Part shown: positions 33,591-42,871 of the stretch, piece after piece
Numbering within the stretch: position 1 is the first letter of the stretch
Layout: each line of letters opens with the position of its first letter
Assembly (NCBI GenBank): GCA_034926605.1
Contig: JAYFQV010000008.1
Location: forward strand, 1-64,000
Reading direction: 5' to 3'
Origin: CALXXL01 sp034926605
GTDB taxonomy: Bacteria; Verrucomicrobiota; Lentisphaeria; Victivallales; Victivallaceae
Length of the DNA stretch: 64,000 bases
Made by a program: the position numbers and the translations under genes
Notes under the pieces: model-generated
Told to the model about the DNA's origin: nothing
The model's database searches: none
Seen by the model: only the letters and a program-made list of their open reading frames with translations

Positions 33591-36500
33591 TCAGCCGTTG
33601 CGGCGGTCGGCGGTGTCGAGTGCGGCGTTTATCCGTGTTGCAACCTCGTTTACGGCGGGCGGCTTGAGGATTTCGTCATGCCTGCCGCTTTCAAGTTCGT
33701 CTATGCGCATATTGTCCACCAATCCCGTCCATCGGCGGTCGCGGGAGGGAATTATCCCGTAGAGATCGGCGGCATCGACGCAGAACAGTTCGATTTCTCC
33801 TGGATAGTGCCTCATATAGTAGTTGTTGACCGCCTGGAGGTTGATGTTGTATATTTTCTTCAAATGTTCAACTTCGCCCTGTTCGCGCGATCCGCTGAAT
33901 CTGGACGCGATGAAGTCCAAATTCTCCCGCTGCTGCCGGAAACGCTGGTCGCCGCCGAATTTCGTCATGAGGTAAGCCATCCAGCCTTTTGGCCCCCAGC
34001 GCAGGAAGTCCCTGCCGAGCCGGAACAGATATGGCAGAGACATCGGCGGACGCCCCCATGTTTCGATCAAACCGAGGAATCCCACCTCTTCTCCGTGCTC
34101 TTTGAGCTGACAGGCCATCTCATAGGCCAGAATGCCGCCGAAACACCAGCCGCACAGATAGTATGGGCCGCGCGGCTGGTGTTCGCGCAGCAGCCGGACA
34201 TAACAGGCAGCCATTTCCGGAATCGTCCGGTGCGGCTGATTGCCGCAATTCAGACCGCAGGCTTGGAAGGCGTATATCCGGCGGTTTTCAAGCCTTCCGG
34301 CCAGATTCACATAACCGAGCACATCGCCGGGAGTGGTGTGCAGCAGGTACAGCGGGCGTTGTTTGCCGTTGTCGGCAAGCAGTACCAGCGGGCTCCAGGC
34401 GGCCGCGGAGCATCGTTGTTCTCCAAGTGCTTCGGTCAGGCCTTTTATCGAAGGATTGCGATAGAACTCCTCCATGCCGAGCTTGCATCCGCAGACGCGT
34501 TCCACTTCCAGGCAGAGGCTCAGCGCCGAAAGCGAATCGCCGCCGAGGTTGAAGAAACTTTGCTCCGGATCGACCGCCTCGCGGCCGAGCAGCCGCCGGA
34601 AGATCAGGGAAATCTGCATTTCCAGCGTCGAATCCGGCTGGTATTCGCTTTTCGCCGCTTCCTTCCGGCGCGGTGGCGGCAGCGCTTGCCGGTCGATTTT
34701 TCCCGTTGGTGTAACCGGCAGCTCCGCCATGATGGTGATGGTTGCCGGAACCATGAATTCCGGCAGGACGCCGGCGAGTTGTTCCCGTATATGCGTCGGG
34801 TCGATTCCGGCCGACTTTATGGTGACATAACCGTCGAGACAATACGTTCCGGTATGAGGGTCACGGTTGACCGCCACCACTGCGTCGTCGATGCCGGTAA
34901 GCTGCCTCAGCGCGTCCTCCACTCCTTCCGGTTCGATTCTGAATCCGCGTATCTTTATCTGGCGGTCGGCCCGGCCGAGGTAGATGATCTCGCCGTGTCT
35001 GGCGTGGCAGCCGAGGTCGCCGCTGCGGTAGATTCGGCCGCCCGGCACGAACGGGTCGGGCATAAATACCCGGGCGGTGCGCAGCGGGTCGTTGATATAC
35101 CCCTTCGCAACACCTTCGCCGCCGATGAATATTTCACCGGGGCATCCCGGCGGGCATGGCTGCATGAAGCGGTCGAGGATATAGCATGCGGTGTTGGCGA
35201 TCGGCCGGCCGATGGTGGAAAAATCCTCGCTGGCGGTGGCGATCACGGTGGTCTCGGTGGGGCCGTAGGTGTTTAGCAGCCGTACGCCGGGGGCGAGTTC
35301 ACGCCAGTGCTTCAGGTGTTCTTCCGAAGCGTGTTCTCCGCCGATGACCACCAGCCGAAGTGATGGCGGAACGTCCTCGGCGCGCAGGGAACGCACCATG
35401 CCGTGCCAGTAGGCGGTAGGGAGGTCGAACACGCTGATCCGTTCGCTTCGGGCGAAGTCCAGCAGCTCCGCCGGGGAGGGCGGTACCCGTCCCGGGCGGA
35501 AGACCAGCGTTCCGCCGGCAAGCAGCACCGGGAACAGCTCTTCCACCGACAGGTCGAAACTCAGCGAACCGAACTGCAGGACGCGGTCTTCCGGCCCCAG
35601 TCCGAAAGCGTCGATCACCGCCTGGTTGTGGTTCAGCAAATTGCGTTGCGAGATCATCACGCCCTTGGGCGTGCCGGTCGAGCCGGACGTGAACATTATA
35701 TAGGCGGTTTCACTGCCGTCGCATTCGGGCGCCTCAAACGAGTCGGAGAAGGCGGCGATGACTTCGCGCTCGGCTGCGAGGTCGATGACGTCCAGCCATG
35801 CCGGGAATTCCGGCGGCGGTACGGCGTGATCGAAATACAGCAGTATTTTTGCCTCGCCGGTTTCCAGCATCGTGTTGCGGCGTTCGGCGGGGAACTGGCC
35901 CGGTTCGAGCGCAAGGTAGGCGCAGCCCGCTTTGAATATGCCAAGCAATGCACCGGCAAGTTCGATCGACCTTGCCGCATATATGCCGATGGTGTCGCCA
36001 TGGACGGCTCCGTGGGCGGCCAGTATGTGGGCGATGCGCGAGGAATAGGCGTCGAGTTCGCTATAGCTCATGCTTCCGCCGGTGGCCGACACCGCCGTCC
36101 GGTCGGGGTGTTTGCGCAGGCGTTCGGCGAACAGTCCGGCGTATGAGGTGTTCAGTCTATAGTTGCGGCTGTTGTGGTTCCAGTCGAACACTTCGCGGTG
36201 GAATTCCCGTGCCGTTTGCAGCCGGATGGCTTTCAACGGCGCATTCGGGGTTTGTGCAAGGTTTTCAAGGAAAGCGTTGAAAAGTTCGATCAGCCGTCCG
36301 GCGCGTTCATCCTCGCAATCCAACAGATATGCTTTGCCGGACTCGTCGATCTCCAGCGCGGGCGAGACGCTGGAAAACCAGCTCAGATTTTTGCGGCGCA
36401 GGCAGATGTCTCCTGGGCAGGCGCGGCGTTCGGCCAGTTTGGACAGCATGGCCGCGATGCCTTTCAGGTTTTCGGCCGCTTCGCGGTCGAAGTCGGCTTC

Positions 36501-39500
36501 CGCGCGCAGCGGCAGGTATTCCAGCAGAAAGTCCGGCGGCAGTTTGCCGAAAGGTTCTCCGGAAAATCTGACCGGCAGATGGACGCGTTCGGCGGCGCAC
36601 AGGCGAGTCATAAACAAAGCGAAAACCGCGGCGGAATCGAATCCTTCGGTTTCTTTCAACGCGAATCGCCGTTGTGCGCCGGTCGGGAGCTTTTCCCAGC
36701 CATGAAGCGGGATGTCCGGGGTTTCAAGTTCGGCCAGTATTCCGGCCCAGAATTTCTCATTGCGCGCGGCGGCGCGATAGACGCGGTCGAGTGTTGCGAA
36801 GTCGAATTCCTCGGGATATTCGAGGCGGTCTCCGACCGGTATCGAACGCGGGTTCAGCCGTGAGCCGGAAGCATCCCGCAGATCACCCAGTCTTATCAGC
36901 CCGCTGCCGGCGGAAACGGTTATGGCGTCGTCGTCCGCTCCGAGCACGATGCCCGGGTCGAAGTCTGATTGCGAAAAGGCGGCATCGGCGGTTTCCGCCG
37001 TGCCTGCGATTACGATTTTTCCGCCGTACATGAATTTTGCGCAAGCCATCTCACTGTTATAAGCGCCGAGATCCAGGCCGCGGACGAGCGCGCAAAGTTC
37101 TTCCGGGCCACGCGTCCAATCAAGCATGGCTCCGGCGTATGGCCGGTCGGCGCCGCCGTAACAGCTGCGTTGGGAAAGGTCCTGCGGACGCGGTTTCAGA
37201 CGGCCGGCGATCAGCTCGGGAGCGAGTTCGGCCAGCGTTGCCACCCCGGCTTCACTGCATTTCAAGCTAAGCTGTACCGCGGTGTTTTCCGGAGAAAGTT
37301 CGAATTTGCGTTGGATGCAGATGTCGCCGGTGTCGATGCCGTCCGCGATCAGGTGCCAGGTGACGCCGTGGGCTGGTTCTCGGTTTATCACCGCGTGGCA
37401 TGAGGCGTTCAGCCCGGCGTAGCGCGGGAGCGGAGAGTCATGGTAGTTTATCGCCGCTTTTCTCGGCATGGACAATATGTCTTTGTCCAGAAGCAGACTG
37501 TTGATGATGCTGAACAAATAGTCGAACCGGGTAAGCCGCAGTTTGTCGCGCAGTACGGCTGCCGACGGGTTGTGGCACGGTATCCGGTGCTGTTGCGCCC
37601 ACTTGATCGCCGGAGTATCGCCGGAGAATACGCCGAGGATATGGAAGCCGTTGCGCCTCAGAATGTCTCCGCAGGCCGGAACCAATCCGGTATCGCCGAC
37701 TATATAAGTGCCGGGGCGCGCCCCGGCGACGGACGGGCAGTGAAGCGAGGCGATCGGGGCGCCGGAGTTTTCGATCAGGGTTGCGGCGAAATCCGCGAAG
37801 GCGTCGCAGAATGACGCGACACTTTTGCGCGTGAACTGCGATTCGCGGTACTCGACGTGGCAGTCAAGCGCGCCTTGGCGCTCTTCCATCACCAGCGTGA
37901 GGTCGGTCTTGGCCACTCCGCTGCCGAGTTCGTCGTAGCCGATGCGCAGCGCCTCCGCGCCGTTTTCCGGCCACGGCAGATTCTGGAGCAGCAGTGAAAC
38001 CGGGAACAGCGGAGTATCGCGGCCGGACAGACCGCACTGCTCCATGATCATGTCCAATGGAACGTCGCCGTGCGCGACGCAGAGCTTGACCGTCCGGGCG
38101 AAACCTCTTACGAAAACGTCGAAATCTTCGTCCGGATTCAGCCGGTGGCGAAGCGGCAGGGAGTTTATGAACATGCCGATGATGCCTTCGGAATTTTTCA
38201 GCTTGCGGTTGGCGAAGGCGGTGCCGGTGACGATGTCGGTGACTCCGGTGTATTTGTGCAGCTGCAGATGCAGCACGGCCTGAAGCAGTGTAAACAGCGT
38301 GGTTCCGGCCTCCAAGGCGTAATTCCTGAGTCGCGAACAAAGGTTTTCGGGAATGGTGAATTCATAACGGCCGGCGGAGTTGCGGTCGCCTTCAGGTTCG
38401 TTGCGTTCGAACGGGAGTTCCGGCATCGGCTTAAGTTGGTCCAGCATATCGCGCCACACCTCCAGGCCTTTGTCGAAATGGCCGCTTTCCAGCAACTGAC
38501 GGTGGCGATTGGCGAAATCGGAATAGTCGGGAGCATCGGCCGCAGGGCGTTCCGGTTCCCGACCGGCGGACAGTCGCAGATAGTCGTCGCGCAATCTGGA
38601 AAGGAACAGTGCGCCGCTCCAGCCGTCGAACACCAGATGGCATACGGTGAACAGCAGTTCGCTGTGCCGCGGCCCGAATCTGAAAAGTTCGGCCCGGAAC
38701 AGCGGCGGGGTGTTAAGCTGGAACTCGTGGGCGCGATGTTCATCGATTTTCAGTGCGAACAGTTCTTCGATGCGTTCAGGACTTTCGCCGGACCAGTCGT
38801 GGAACGTCAGTTCCACCGGCACCTCCGCCGTCACCTGCTGCCAGAGTTGTCTGCCTTCGAGACAGAAGCGGGAGCGCAGGCTTTGATGGTCGGCGGTTAT
38901 GCCTTCGAGTACGCGCCGAAGCAATGCCGGGTCTACTTCCCCTTCGAGGTGTACGGTCAGCACGATGTTGTTGAGATTTGAGGTACCGGAAAATTTTTGG
39001 AGTTTCCACTGCGCCGTCTGATAGGAAGTGGCAGGGAAGCAGGTTCTTGCCGTCTCGTCGCCGCCGTGCGTCAGTCCGCGGGAGGCTCCGGTTCCAGCCT
39101 GCCTGCCGACGAACCCGGCCAGTTCGTCCAGTTCCGGGTGCTCGAACAGCAGCGAGGCGGGAGAGTCGAAATTGAACTCATCGCCGATCCTGACCGCCAG
39201 CATCGCGGCCTGAAGCGAATCTCCGCCCAGTCTGAAAAAATTGTCTTTCAGCCCCGGCGGCGGGCAGGTGAGCTGTTCCTGCCACATTGCCGCCAGCTTT
39301 TTTTCGCATGGGGTTGCGGGCGGAAGCCATTGATTTTTTGACGCTTCCGGTTCGGGCAGGGCGGCGCGGTCTATTTTCCCGTTGGCGGTGAGCGGGAAGG
39401 CGTCGAGTATGCGAAGAGCCGAGGGCACCATGTATTCCGGCAGGCTGCTTCGTGCCGATTCCAGCAATTCATTCTCGATGCCGGGAGCAGGTTTGTGCAG

Positions 39501-40838
39501 CGTGACATAAGAGGCAATATACTTTGCACCGGACGTGGAGTCACGCACCACGGCCACACATTTCGCAACGTTTTTGTGCGATGCGATCACTTCCTCGATT
39601 TCTCCGAGTTCGATGCGCAGGCCGCGGATCTTTACCTGAAAATCCCGGCGGCCGATGAATTCGAACCTGCCGTCGCATTGGCGTATCCCGATGTCTCCGG
39701 TACGGTATATCCGCTTTGCCGGGTCGGCGGGATCGGCGGCGAATGCGAGCGCGTCGAGATCGGGACGGTTGTGATAGCCTCTGGCCAGCCCGATGCCGCC
39801 GATGCAGATTTCACCCGCCTGACCGTCCGGCAGCGGCTGAAGATTGTCGTCCATTATGCGGACGTTCAGGCGTCCGAGCGGGAATCCGATGTCCGGAGGC
39901 GGCTCCGGCGAGTCGCCCGGAAAGAAAATGGAATACGTGCTGACTATCGAGCATTCGGTGGGGCCATATTCGTTTACCAGCATGGCGGGGAAATCGGCGG
40001 GCGGCTTGCGCGTGAGGCGGTCGCCGCCGACTCGCAGTATCCGCAGCGCGGAGCCGGGCGGCATGCCGTTGTCCATCAGCAGTTCGGCCAGCGGCGTGGG
40101 CAGAAAGCATTCGGCGATCAAGTTGTCGGCCAGCCATTTCGCCAGTGCCGGCGGATTGAGCAGCAGCTCGTCCGGAATTATATAAATCGTGCTGCCGGAA
40201 CACAGCGCCGGCCATATTTCGGAGCCGGAGGCGTCGAATCCCGGTCGCGCGGCCTGAGTGGTGCGGTGAAGTTTTGCATGTGGGAACACCCCATTTTGCC
40301 ATGCCACGAAATTGGCCAGCCCGGCGTGTTCTATCTCCACCCCTTTGGGGACTCCGGTGGAGCCTGAAGTGTAAAGTATGTAGGCGAGGCGGTTGAGGTC
40401 CGGCGGCGGAAAGTCTTCAGCCGGTGGAATGGCGGACCAGTCCAGCCGATCGATGAACAGGGTCTTTTCCAGCAGCTCCGGCGGTATTGTCCGGTCGGAT
40501 ACGCTCAGCAGGATTTTGCACGCGGTATCCTGGGCGATGAACAGATGGCGATTTTCCGGCCACGCCGGATCCAGCGGAACGTAGCATCCGCCGCATTTGT
40601 GGGCGGCCAGCATACCAAGGCACAGTTCCATCGAACGGTCGAGCAGCAGCCCCACCGAATCTTCAATGTTCACGCCGCGCCGTATAAGTTCTGCCGCCAG
40701 CAGTTCAGCCCGGCGGTCAAGTTCGGCATAGGTGAAAGTGCGGTCGCGGTCGACGATTGCCGGCACTTCCGGGCGGGCCGCGGCGACGGCGGCGAACTGG
40801 GTTGATACGCTTTTCAACGGAATATCGGAGTTGCTCAT
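33591..40838 (-). CDS. Two-module NRPS with internal formyltransferase domain and Cys-type thioesterase
   Basis: Domains of the 2415-residue protein by residue: A1 ~15-490 (YTSGSTGVPKG 156; Lys 488), carrier 1 ~505-580 (Ser 541), condensation ~600-1035 (CHLVFDG, catalytic H734), formyltransferase ~1040-1330 with intact N1131, H1133 and D1169, a partial condensation-like C-terminal lobe ~1345-1560, A2 ~1565-2055, carrier 2 ~2070-2140 (Ser 2102), thioesterase ~2150-2400 (GWCFGG, Cys 2232; Asp 2355; His 2387). Signature residues by eye are D-A-S-F-R-G-E-I-V for A1 and D-L-E-D-V-G-T-V-I for A2; I match neither. The product should be a formylated or formyl-derived dipeptide. No MbtH, PPTase or transporter is adjacent. 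It follows a 28-codon frame with ATGA overlap. Confidence 0.93.
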   Translation of the reverse strand: MSNSDIPLKSVSTQFAAVAAARPEVPAIVDRDRTFTYAELDRRAELLAAELIRRGVNIEDSVGLLLDRSMELCLGMLAAHKCGGCYVPLDPAWPENRHLFIAQDTACKILLSVSDRTIPPELLEKTLFIDRLDWSAIPPAEDFPPPDLNRLAYILYTSGSTGVPKGVEIEHAGLANFVAWQNGVFPHAKLHRTTQAARPGFDASGSEIWPALCSGSTIYIIPDELLLNPPALAKWLADNLIAECFLPTPLAELLMDNGMPPGSALRILRVGGDRLTRKPPADFPAMLVNEYGPTECSIVSTYSIFFPGDSPEPPPDIGFPLGRLNVRIMDDNLQPLPDGQAGEICIGGIGLARGYHNRPDLDALAFAADPADPAKRIYRTGDIGIRQCDGRFEFIGRRDFQVKIRGLRIELGEIEEVIASHKNVAKCVAVVRDSTSGAKYIASYVTLHKPAPGIENELLESARSSLPEYMVPSALRILDAFPLTANGKIDRAALPEPEASKNQWLPPATPCEKKLAAMWQEQLTCPPPGLKDNFFRLGGDSLQAAMLAVRIGDEFNFDSPASLLFEHPELDELAGFVGRQAGTGASRGLTHGGDETARTCFPATSYQTAQWKLQKFSGTSNLNNIVLTVHLEGEVDPALLRRVLEGITADHQSLRSRFCLEGRQLWQQVTAEVPVELTFHDWSGESPERIEELFALKIDEHRAHEFQLNTPPLFRAELFRFGPRHSELLFTVCHLVFDGWSGALFLSRLRDDYLRLSAGREPERPAADAPDYSDFANRHRQLLESGHFDKGLEVWRDMLDQLKPMPELPFERNEPEGDRNSAGRYEFTIPENLCSRLRNYALEAGTTLFTLLQAVLHLQLHKYTGVTDIVTGTAFANRKLKNSEGIIGMFINSLPLRHRLNPDEDFDVFVRGFARTVKLCVAHGDVPLDMIMEQCGLSGRDTPLFPVSLLLQNLPWPENGAEALRIGYDELGSGVAKTDLTLVMEERQGALDCHVEYRESQFTRKSVASFCDAFADFAATLIENSGAPIASLHCPSVAGARPGTYIVGDTGLVPACGDILRRNGFHILGVFSGDTPAIKWAQQHRIPCHNPSAAVLRDKLRLTRFDYLFSIINSLLLDKDILSMPRKAAINYHDSPLPRYAGLNASCHAVINREPAHGVTWHLIADGIDTGDICIQRKFELSPENTAVQLSLKCSEAGVATLAELAPELIAGRLKPRPQDLSQRSCYGGADRPYAGAMLDWTRGPEELCALVRGLDLGAYNSEMACAKFMYGGKIVIAGTAETADAAFSQSDFDPGIVLGADDDAITVSAGSGLIRLGDLRDASGSRLNPRSIPVGDRLEYPEEFDFATLDRVYRAAARNEKFWAGILAELETPDIPLHGWEKLPTGAQRRFALKETEGFDSAAVFALFMTRLCAAERVHLPVRFSGEPFGKLPPDFLLEYLPLRAEADFDREAAENLKGIAAMLSKLAERRACPGDICLRRKNLSWFSSVSPALEIDESGKAYLLDCEDERAGRLIELFNAFLENLAQTPNAPLKAIRLQTAREFHREVFDWNHNSRNYRLNTSYAGLFAERLRKHPDRTAVSATGGSMSYSELDAYSSRIAHILAAHGAVHGDTIGIYAARSIELAGALLGIFKAGCAYLALEPGQFPAERRNTMLETGEAKILLYFDHAVPPPEFPAWLDVIDLAAEREVIAAFSDSFEAPECDGSETAYIMFTSGSTGTPKGVMISQRNLLNHNQAVIDAFGLGPEDRVLQFGSLSFDLSVEELFPVLLAGGTLVFRPGRVPPSPAELLDFARSERISVFDLPTAYWHGMVRSLRAEDVPPSLRLVVIGGEHASEEHLKHWRELAPGVRLLNTYGPTETTVIATASEDFSTIGRPIANTACYILDRFMQPCPPGCPGEIFIGGEGVAKGYINDPLRTARVFMPDPFVPGGRIYRSGDLGCHARHGEIIYLGRADRQIKIRGFRIEPEGVEDALRQLTGIDDAVVAVNRDPHTGTYCLDGYVTIKSAGIDPTHIREQLAGVLPEFMVPATITIMAELPVTPTGKIDRQALPPPRRKEAAKSEYQPDSTLEMQISLIFRRLLGREAVDPEQSFFNLGGDSLSALSLCLEVERVCGCKLGMEEFYRNPSIKGLTEALGEQRCSAAAWSPLVLLADNGKQRPLYLLHTTPGDVLGYVNLAGRLENRRIYAFQACGLNCGNQPHRTIPEMAACYVRLLREHQPRGPYYLCGWCFGGILAYEMACQLKEHGEEVGFLGLIETWGRPPMSLPYLFRLGRDFLRWGPKGWMAYLMTKFGGDQRFRQQRENLDFIASRFSGSREQGEVEHLKKIYNINLQAVNNYYMRHYPGEIELFCVDAADLYGIIPSRDRRWTGLVDNMRIDELESGRHDEILKPPAVNEVATRINAALDTADRRNG

Positions 40839-40921
40839 GCCTGTTCACTTGTGGTTCTGATTAAATCGTAACCGCGAGGCCGCCGTTTCCGGATAATCAA
40901 TCGTTCCCTGTATTGCTCCAT
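40835..40921 (-). CDS. 28-residue basic peptide translationally coupled to the NRPS
   Basis: MEQYRERLIIRKRRPRGYDL... has GGGAG nine nt before its ATG, while the NRPS ATG has only a weak site. The stop overlaps the NRPS start as ATGA, so ribosomes finishing this frame can start the NRPS. It lacks MbtH features (too short, no Trp or NxExQxSxWP). It may serve mainly as a coupling leader. Confidence 0.4.
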   Translation of the reverse strand: MEQYRERLIIRKRRPRGYDLIRTTSEQA

Positions 40922-40949
40922 GAAAAACATCTCCCGCGCTCCTTATATA

Positions 40950-41108
40950 TTACCCTAATGCCTTGAGCATTTTTTTCAAATCCGCCGCTATGGAAAACTT
41001 CATAATTCTACAGATGAATCGTTTTGAACGGCCTTCCATTTGTTTTGTCGTTTGGGTGAGGTTATTATGGACTATTCCTATAACAAAAATTTCCATAACT
41101 TCGGTCAT
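40950..41108 (-). CDS. Small hypothetical protein upstream of the NRPS
   Basis: A 52-residue frame from ATG 41108 (MTEVMEIFVIGIVHNN...) has a very strong GGGAGGA three nt before the start. It lies on the NRPS strand, 28 nt before the 28-residue frame, and within about 100-180 bp of the prophage end. IGIVHN recalls the start of TrmO/TsaA-type proteins, but the rest does not follow, so it may be a truncated remnant. Function unknown. Confidence 0.45.
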   Translation of the reverse strand: MTEVMEIFVIGIVHNNLTQTTKQMEGRSKRFICRIMKFSIAADLKKMLKALG

Positions 41109-41220
41109 CGGTCCTCCCGCGCGCATATCTATAAAGAACAAAGAGGTTTTCGCAGGTGCCCTTACGGTTTCTGAGGTTAATTTAACCGCCGCGCAGTTTT
41201 AACACTTTTGACGTTTTTGC

Positions 41221-41292
41221 GTGTGCGGACACGGGGTTTGGCGCACATCCGCGAGTGTGCGGACTCATAGTTTTGAGTGTGCGGATGTGGGC
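41221..41292. repeat. Clustered TGTGCGGA/GCGGATGTG motifs, candidate transposase-binding end
   Basis: TGTGCGGA occurs at 41222, 41256 and 41278; CACATCCGC (inverted GCGGATGTG) at 41244 and GCGGATGTG at 41281. The two GAGTGTGCGGA copies are 22 bp apart, about two helical turns, like adjacent MuA-binding sites. The cluster is outside all genes, just beyond the terminator of the leftward early operon. Confidence 0.5.
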
Positions 41293-41293
41293 A

Positions 41294-41317
41294 TAAAAAA
41301 AGCCGCCATACGGCGGC
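41294..41317 (-). terminator. Terminator of the leftward early operon
   Basis: On the minus strand GCCGCC-gtat-GGCGGC is followed by seven Ts. It lies 19 nt after the methyltransferase stop. Confidence 0.85.
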
Positions 41318-41335
41318 ATGTGTTGCGATCGGGAG

Positions 41336-42328
41336 TCAGATCAGTATATTAGACAGGCGCCGGGCCGCGGATTCGGCGATGCGCTCGTCGCGCTCGATCA
41401 GGATCGCGCGGCGTCCGGTCTGGATCGCGGCCTCTCCGGTCGATGCGCTGCCGGCGAATGGATCGAGCACCAGGCCGTCGGGCGGACAACTGGTGGTAAT
41501 CATATCGGCGATCAGATCGATCGGCTTTTGCGCTGGGTGTATACGCGACCGACAACCGGCCATGATCGGCGGATATACCCACAGATCGGTGTACGTGCGC
41601 GGTGTTGGCCGATGATACCGCCGCAAACTCTCATACTCCCGCCGCAAACTCTCATACTCCCGCCGCAAACCTGGCATCAGCGTTTGAGCGGCCTCGTACT
41701 GTTCGCGCGTGGGCAATTCCCATTGAGACTCAGCGAGCGCGTGACGCTCAAAAACGTAACGCTTGCCGGTCATGGCGTGCATCCGATCGCGCAACTCAGA
41801 TCCGGACAACTCCGCTCCCTTACGGGCCGCCTGAAAATATGCGATCAACGGAGCCATTACCTTGTTGCGGACGCGCTCGTCGTGGTCGCCATAACCGGAA
41901 TCGGCGCCAGACATCTCGGCAAAAACGATCCGCTCAGTTTCCGGGAATGGCACGCGCAGCGACGCAATCTCGGTATGTCGAGCCCGACCCGGCGCCACCT
42001 GTTCGAGGCGGTCACGCTTACACCAGACAATATTTTGGAGTATATGCAGATGATTTTTAGCCGCGCCGGCGACGGTCTCCAGGTTGGTCGGCCAGCAAAA
42101 AATATAAGCGGCGGCATTGTCGCGCAGTCGCGGTACCGCGGCGGTCAGCATCGCCTCCAGCAGCCGGGAGAGCTCCGCGTTGTCCATGCGATCCCATTGC
42201 TCGTCGAGCACGCGGGAATACGGCGGATCAGTCAACAAAAGATCGGCCTGGACATCGAGCGTTGGCAAGACATCCAGGCATGATCCAAGATATAGTTTTA
42301 TATTGTTGTTTTCGAAATACGGCTGCAT
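41336..42328 (-). CDS. Phage DNA methyltransferase (N4/N6 type, DPPY)
   Basis: The 330-residue protein has the amino-methyltransferase catalytic motif DPPYS (about residue 34) before the SAM-binding DPFAGSASTG (about residue 292), the beta-class order. Motif DPPY points to N6-adenine or N4-cytosine methylation. A central helical insertion carries two perfect LRREYES repeats encoded by a 21-bp tandem duplication. No restriction enzyme is adjacent, so it probably protects phage DNA from host restriction, like Mom or Dam-type phage enzymes. Its start overlaps the upstream stop (TAATG). It is the last gene of the leftward operon. Confidence 0.92.
   Translation of the reverse strand: MQPYFENNNIKLYLGSCLDVLPTLDVQADLLLTDPPYSRVLDEQWDRMDNAELSRLLEAMLTAAVPRLRDNAAAYIFCWPTNLETVAGAAKNHLHILQNIVWCKRDRLEQVAPGRARHTEIASLRVPFPETERIVFAEMSGADSGYGDHDERVRNKVMAPLIAYFQAARKGAELSGSELRDRMHAMTGKRYVFERHALAESQWELPTREQYEAAQTLMPGLRREYESLRREYESLRRYHRPTPRTYTDLWVYPPIMAGCRSRIHPAQKPIDLIADMITTSCPPDGLVLDPFAGSASTGEAAIQTGRRAILIERDERIAESAARRLSNILI
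41618..41670. repeat. 21-bp tandem repeat (2.5 copies) in the methyltransferase gene
   Basis: Units at 41618-41638 and 41639-41659 are identical, followed by an 11-bp partial copy. The length keeps frame and adds seven residues per copy, so copy number could vary without inactivating the enzyme. Confidence 0.85.
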
Positions 42329-42717
42329 TAAAACGGCACCGGGGCCACTTGGTCGACGCGGCGCTTGAGCGCCTCGATAGTCTTATACGCCTCGCGATCG
42401 CTGAGCGCGGCAAGGCCGGTAATCTTGTCGTTTCCGGATGCCCGGCGGGCGATGGCCAGGAGATAGTCGACGGTGCGCTGATCGGGGGTGAGATACGGCT
42501 TGAGATCATACCACAAGGCCCATATTTTGCGCTCGGTCGCGGACTTCGGCCGCTCGCCGGCCCACCGGTGGATCGCGGCGACCAGCTTGTCGCGCTGCTC
42601 GGCGGTCAGATATGTGCAACTGCCGGCCGAAAATTGCCGCGCGAGCAGATCGCGGTACGCGGCCTCCGGCATGTGCGCCTGTTTCTGCGCGATCTTGACT
42701 GCTGCTACGCTGGCCAT
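42328..42717 (-). CDS. GemA-like protein (DUF1018, Mu gp16)
   Basis: From ATG 42717 the protein has 130 residues with the GemA pattern: KIAQKQAHMPEAAYRDLLARQ at the start, LTAEQRDKLVAAI, and KIWALWYDL in the middle. Mu GemA alters host DNA gyrase and expression; the biochemical role is not well known. A longer form from 42771 exists, but the added residues overlap the upstream gene. It lies between a small membrane protein and the methyltransferase in a tightly packed operon. Confidence 0.82.
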   Translation of the reverse strand: MASVAAVKIAQKQAHMPEAAYRDLLARQFSAGSCTYLTAEQRDKLVAAIHRWAGERPKSATERKIWALWYDLKPYLTPDQRTVDYLLAIARRASGNDKITGLAALSDREAYKTIEALKRRVDQVAPVPF

Positions 42718-42718
42718 T

Positions 42719-42871
42719 TTACCGCCCACATCCGGAGACATAGCCGCCGATCCACGCGCCCAATATTGCAATCAGAATATTCCAGGGAATCTTGACTCCA
42801 GTGCGGCCGGCAAAAATTACGATAGCCGCAAACACCCCAAAAGAAATGATAAAATCAACGAGATTTTTCAT
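42719..42871 (-). CDS. Small phage membrane protein
   Basis: A 50-residue frame (MKNLVDFIISFGVFAAI...) has two hydrophobic segments, about 4-20 and 29-46, with a turn at GRTGVKIP. Its start overlaps the stop of the zinc-ribbon gene, and its stop lies just before the GemA-like start. A holin-like or superinfection role is possible but unsupported. Confidence 0.6.
   Translation of the reverse strand: MKNLVDFIISFGVFAAIVIFAGRTGVKIPWNILIAILGAWIGGYVSGCGR

Noticed and set aside
40835..40921. MbtH-like partner of the NRPS
   Set aside because: Only 28 residues, no Trp residues and no MbtH motif.
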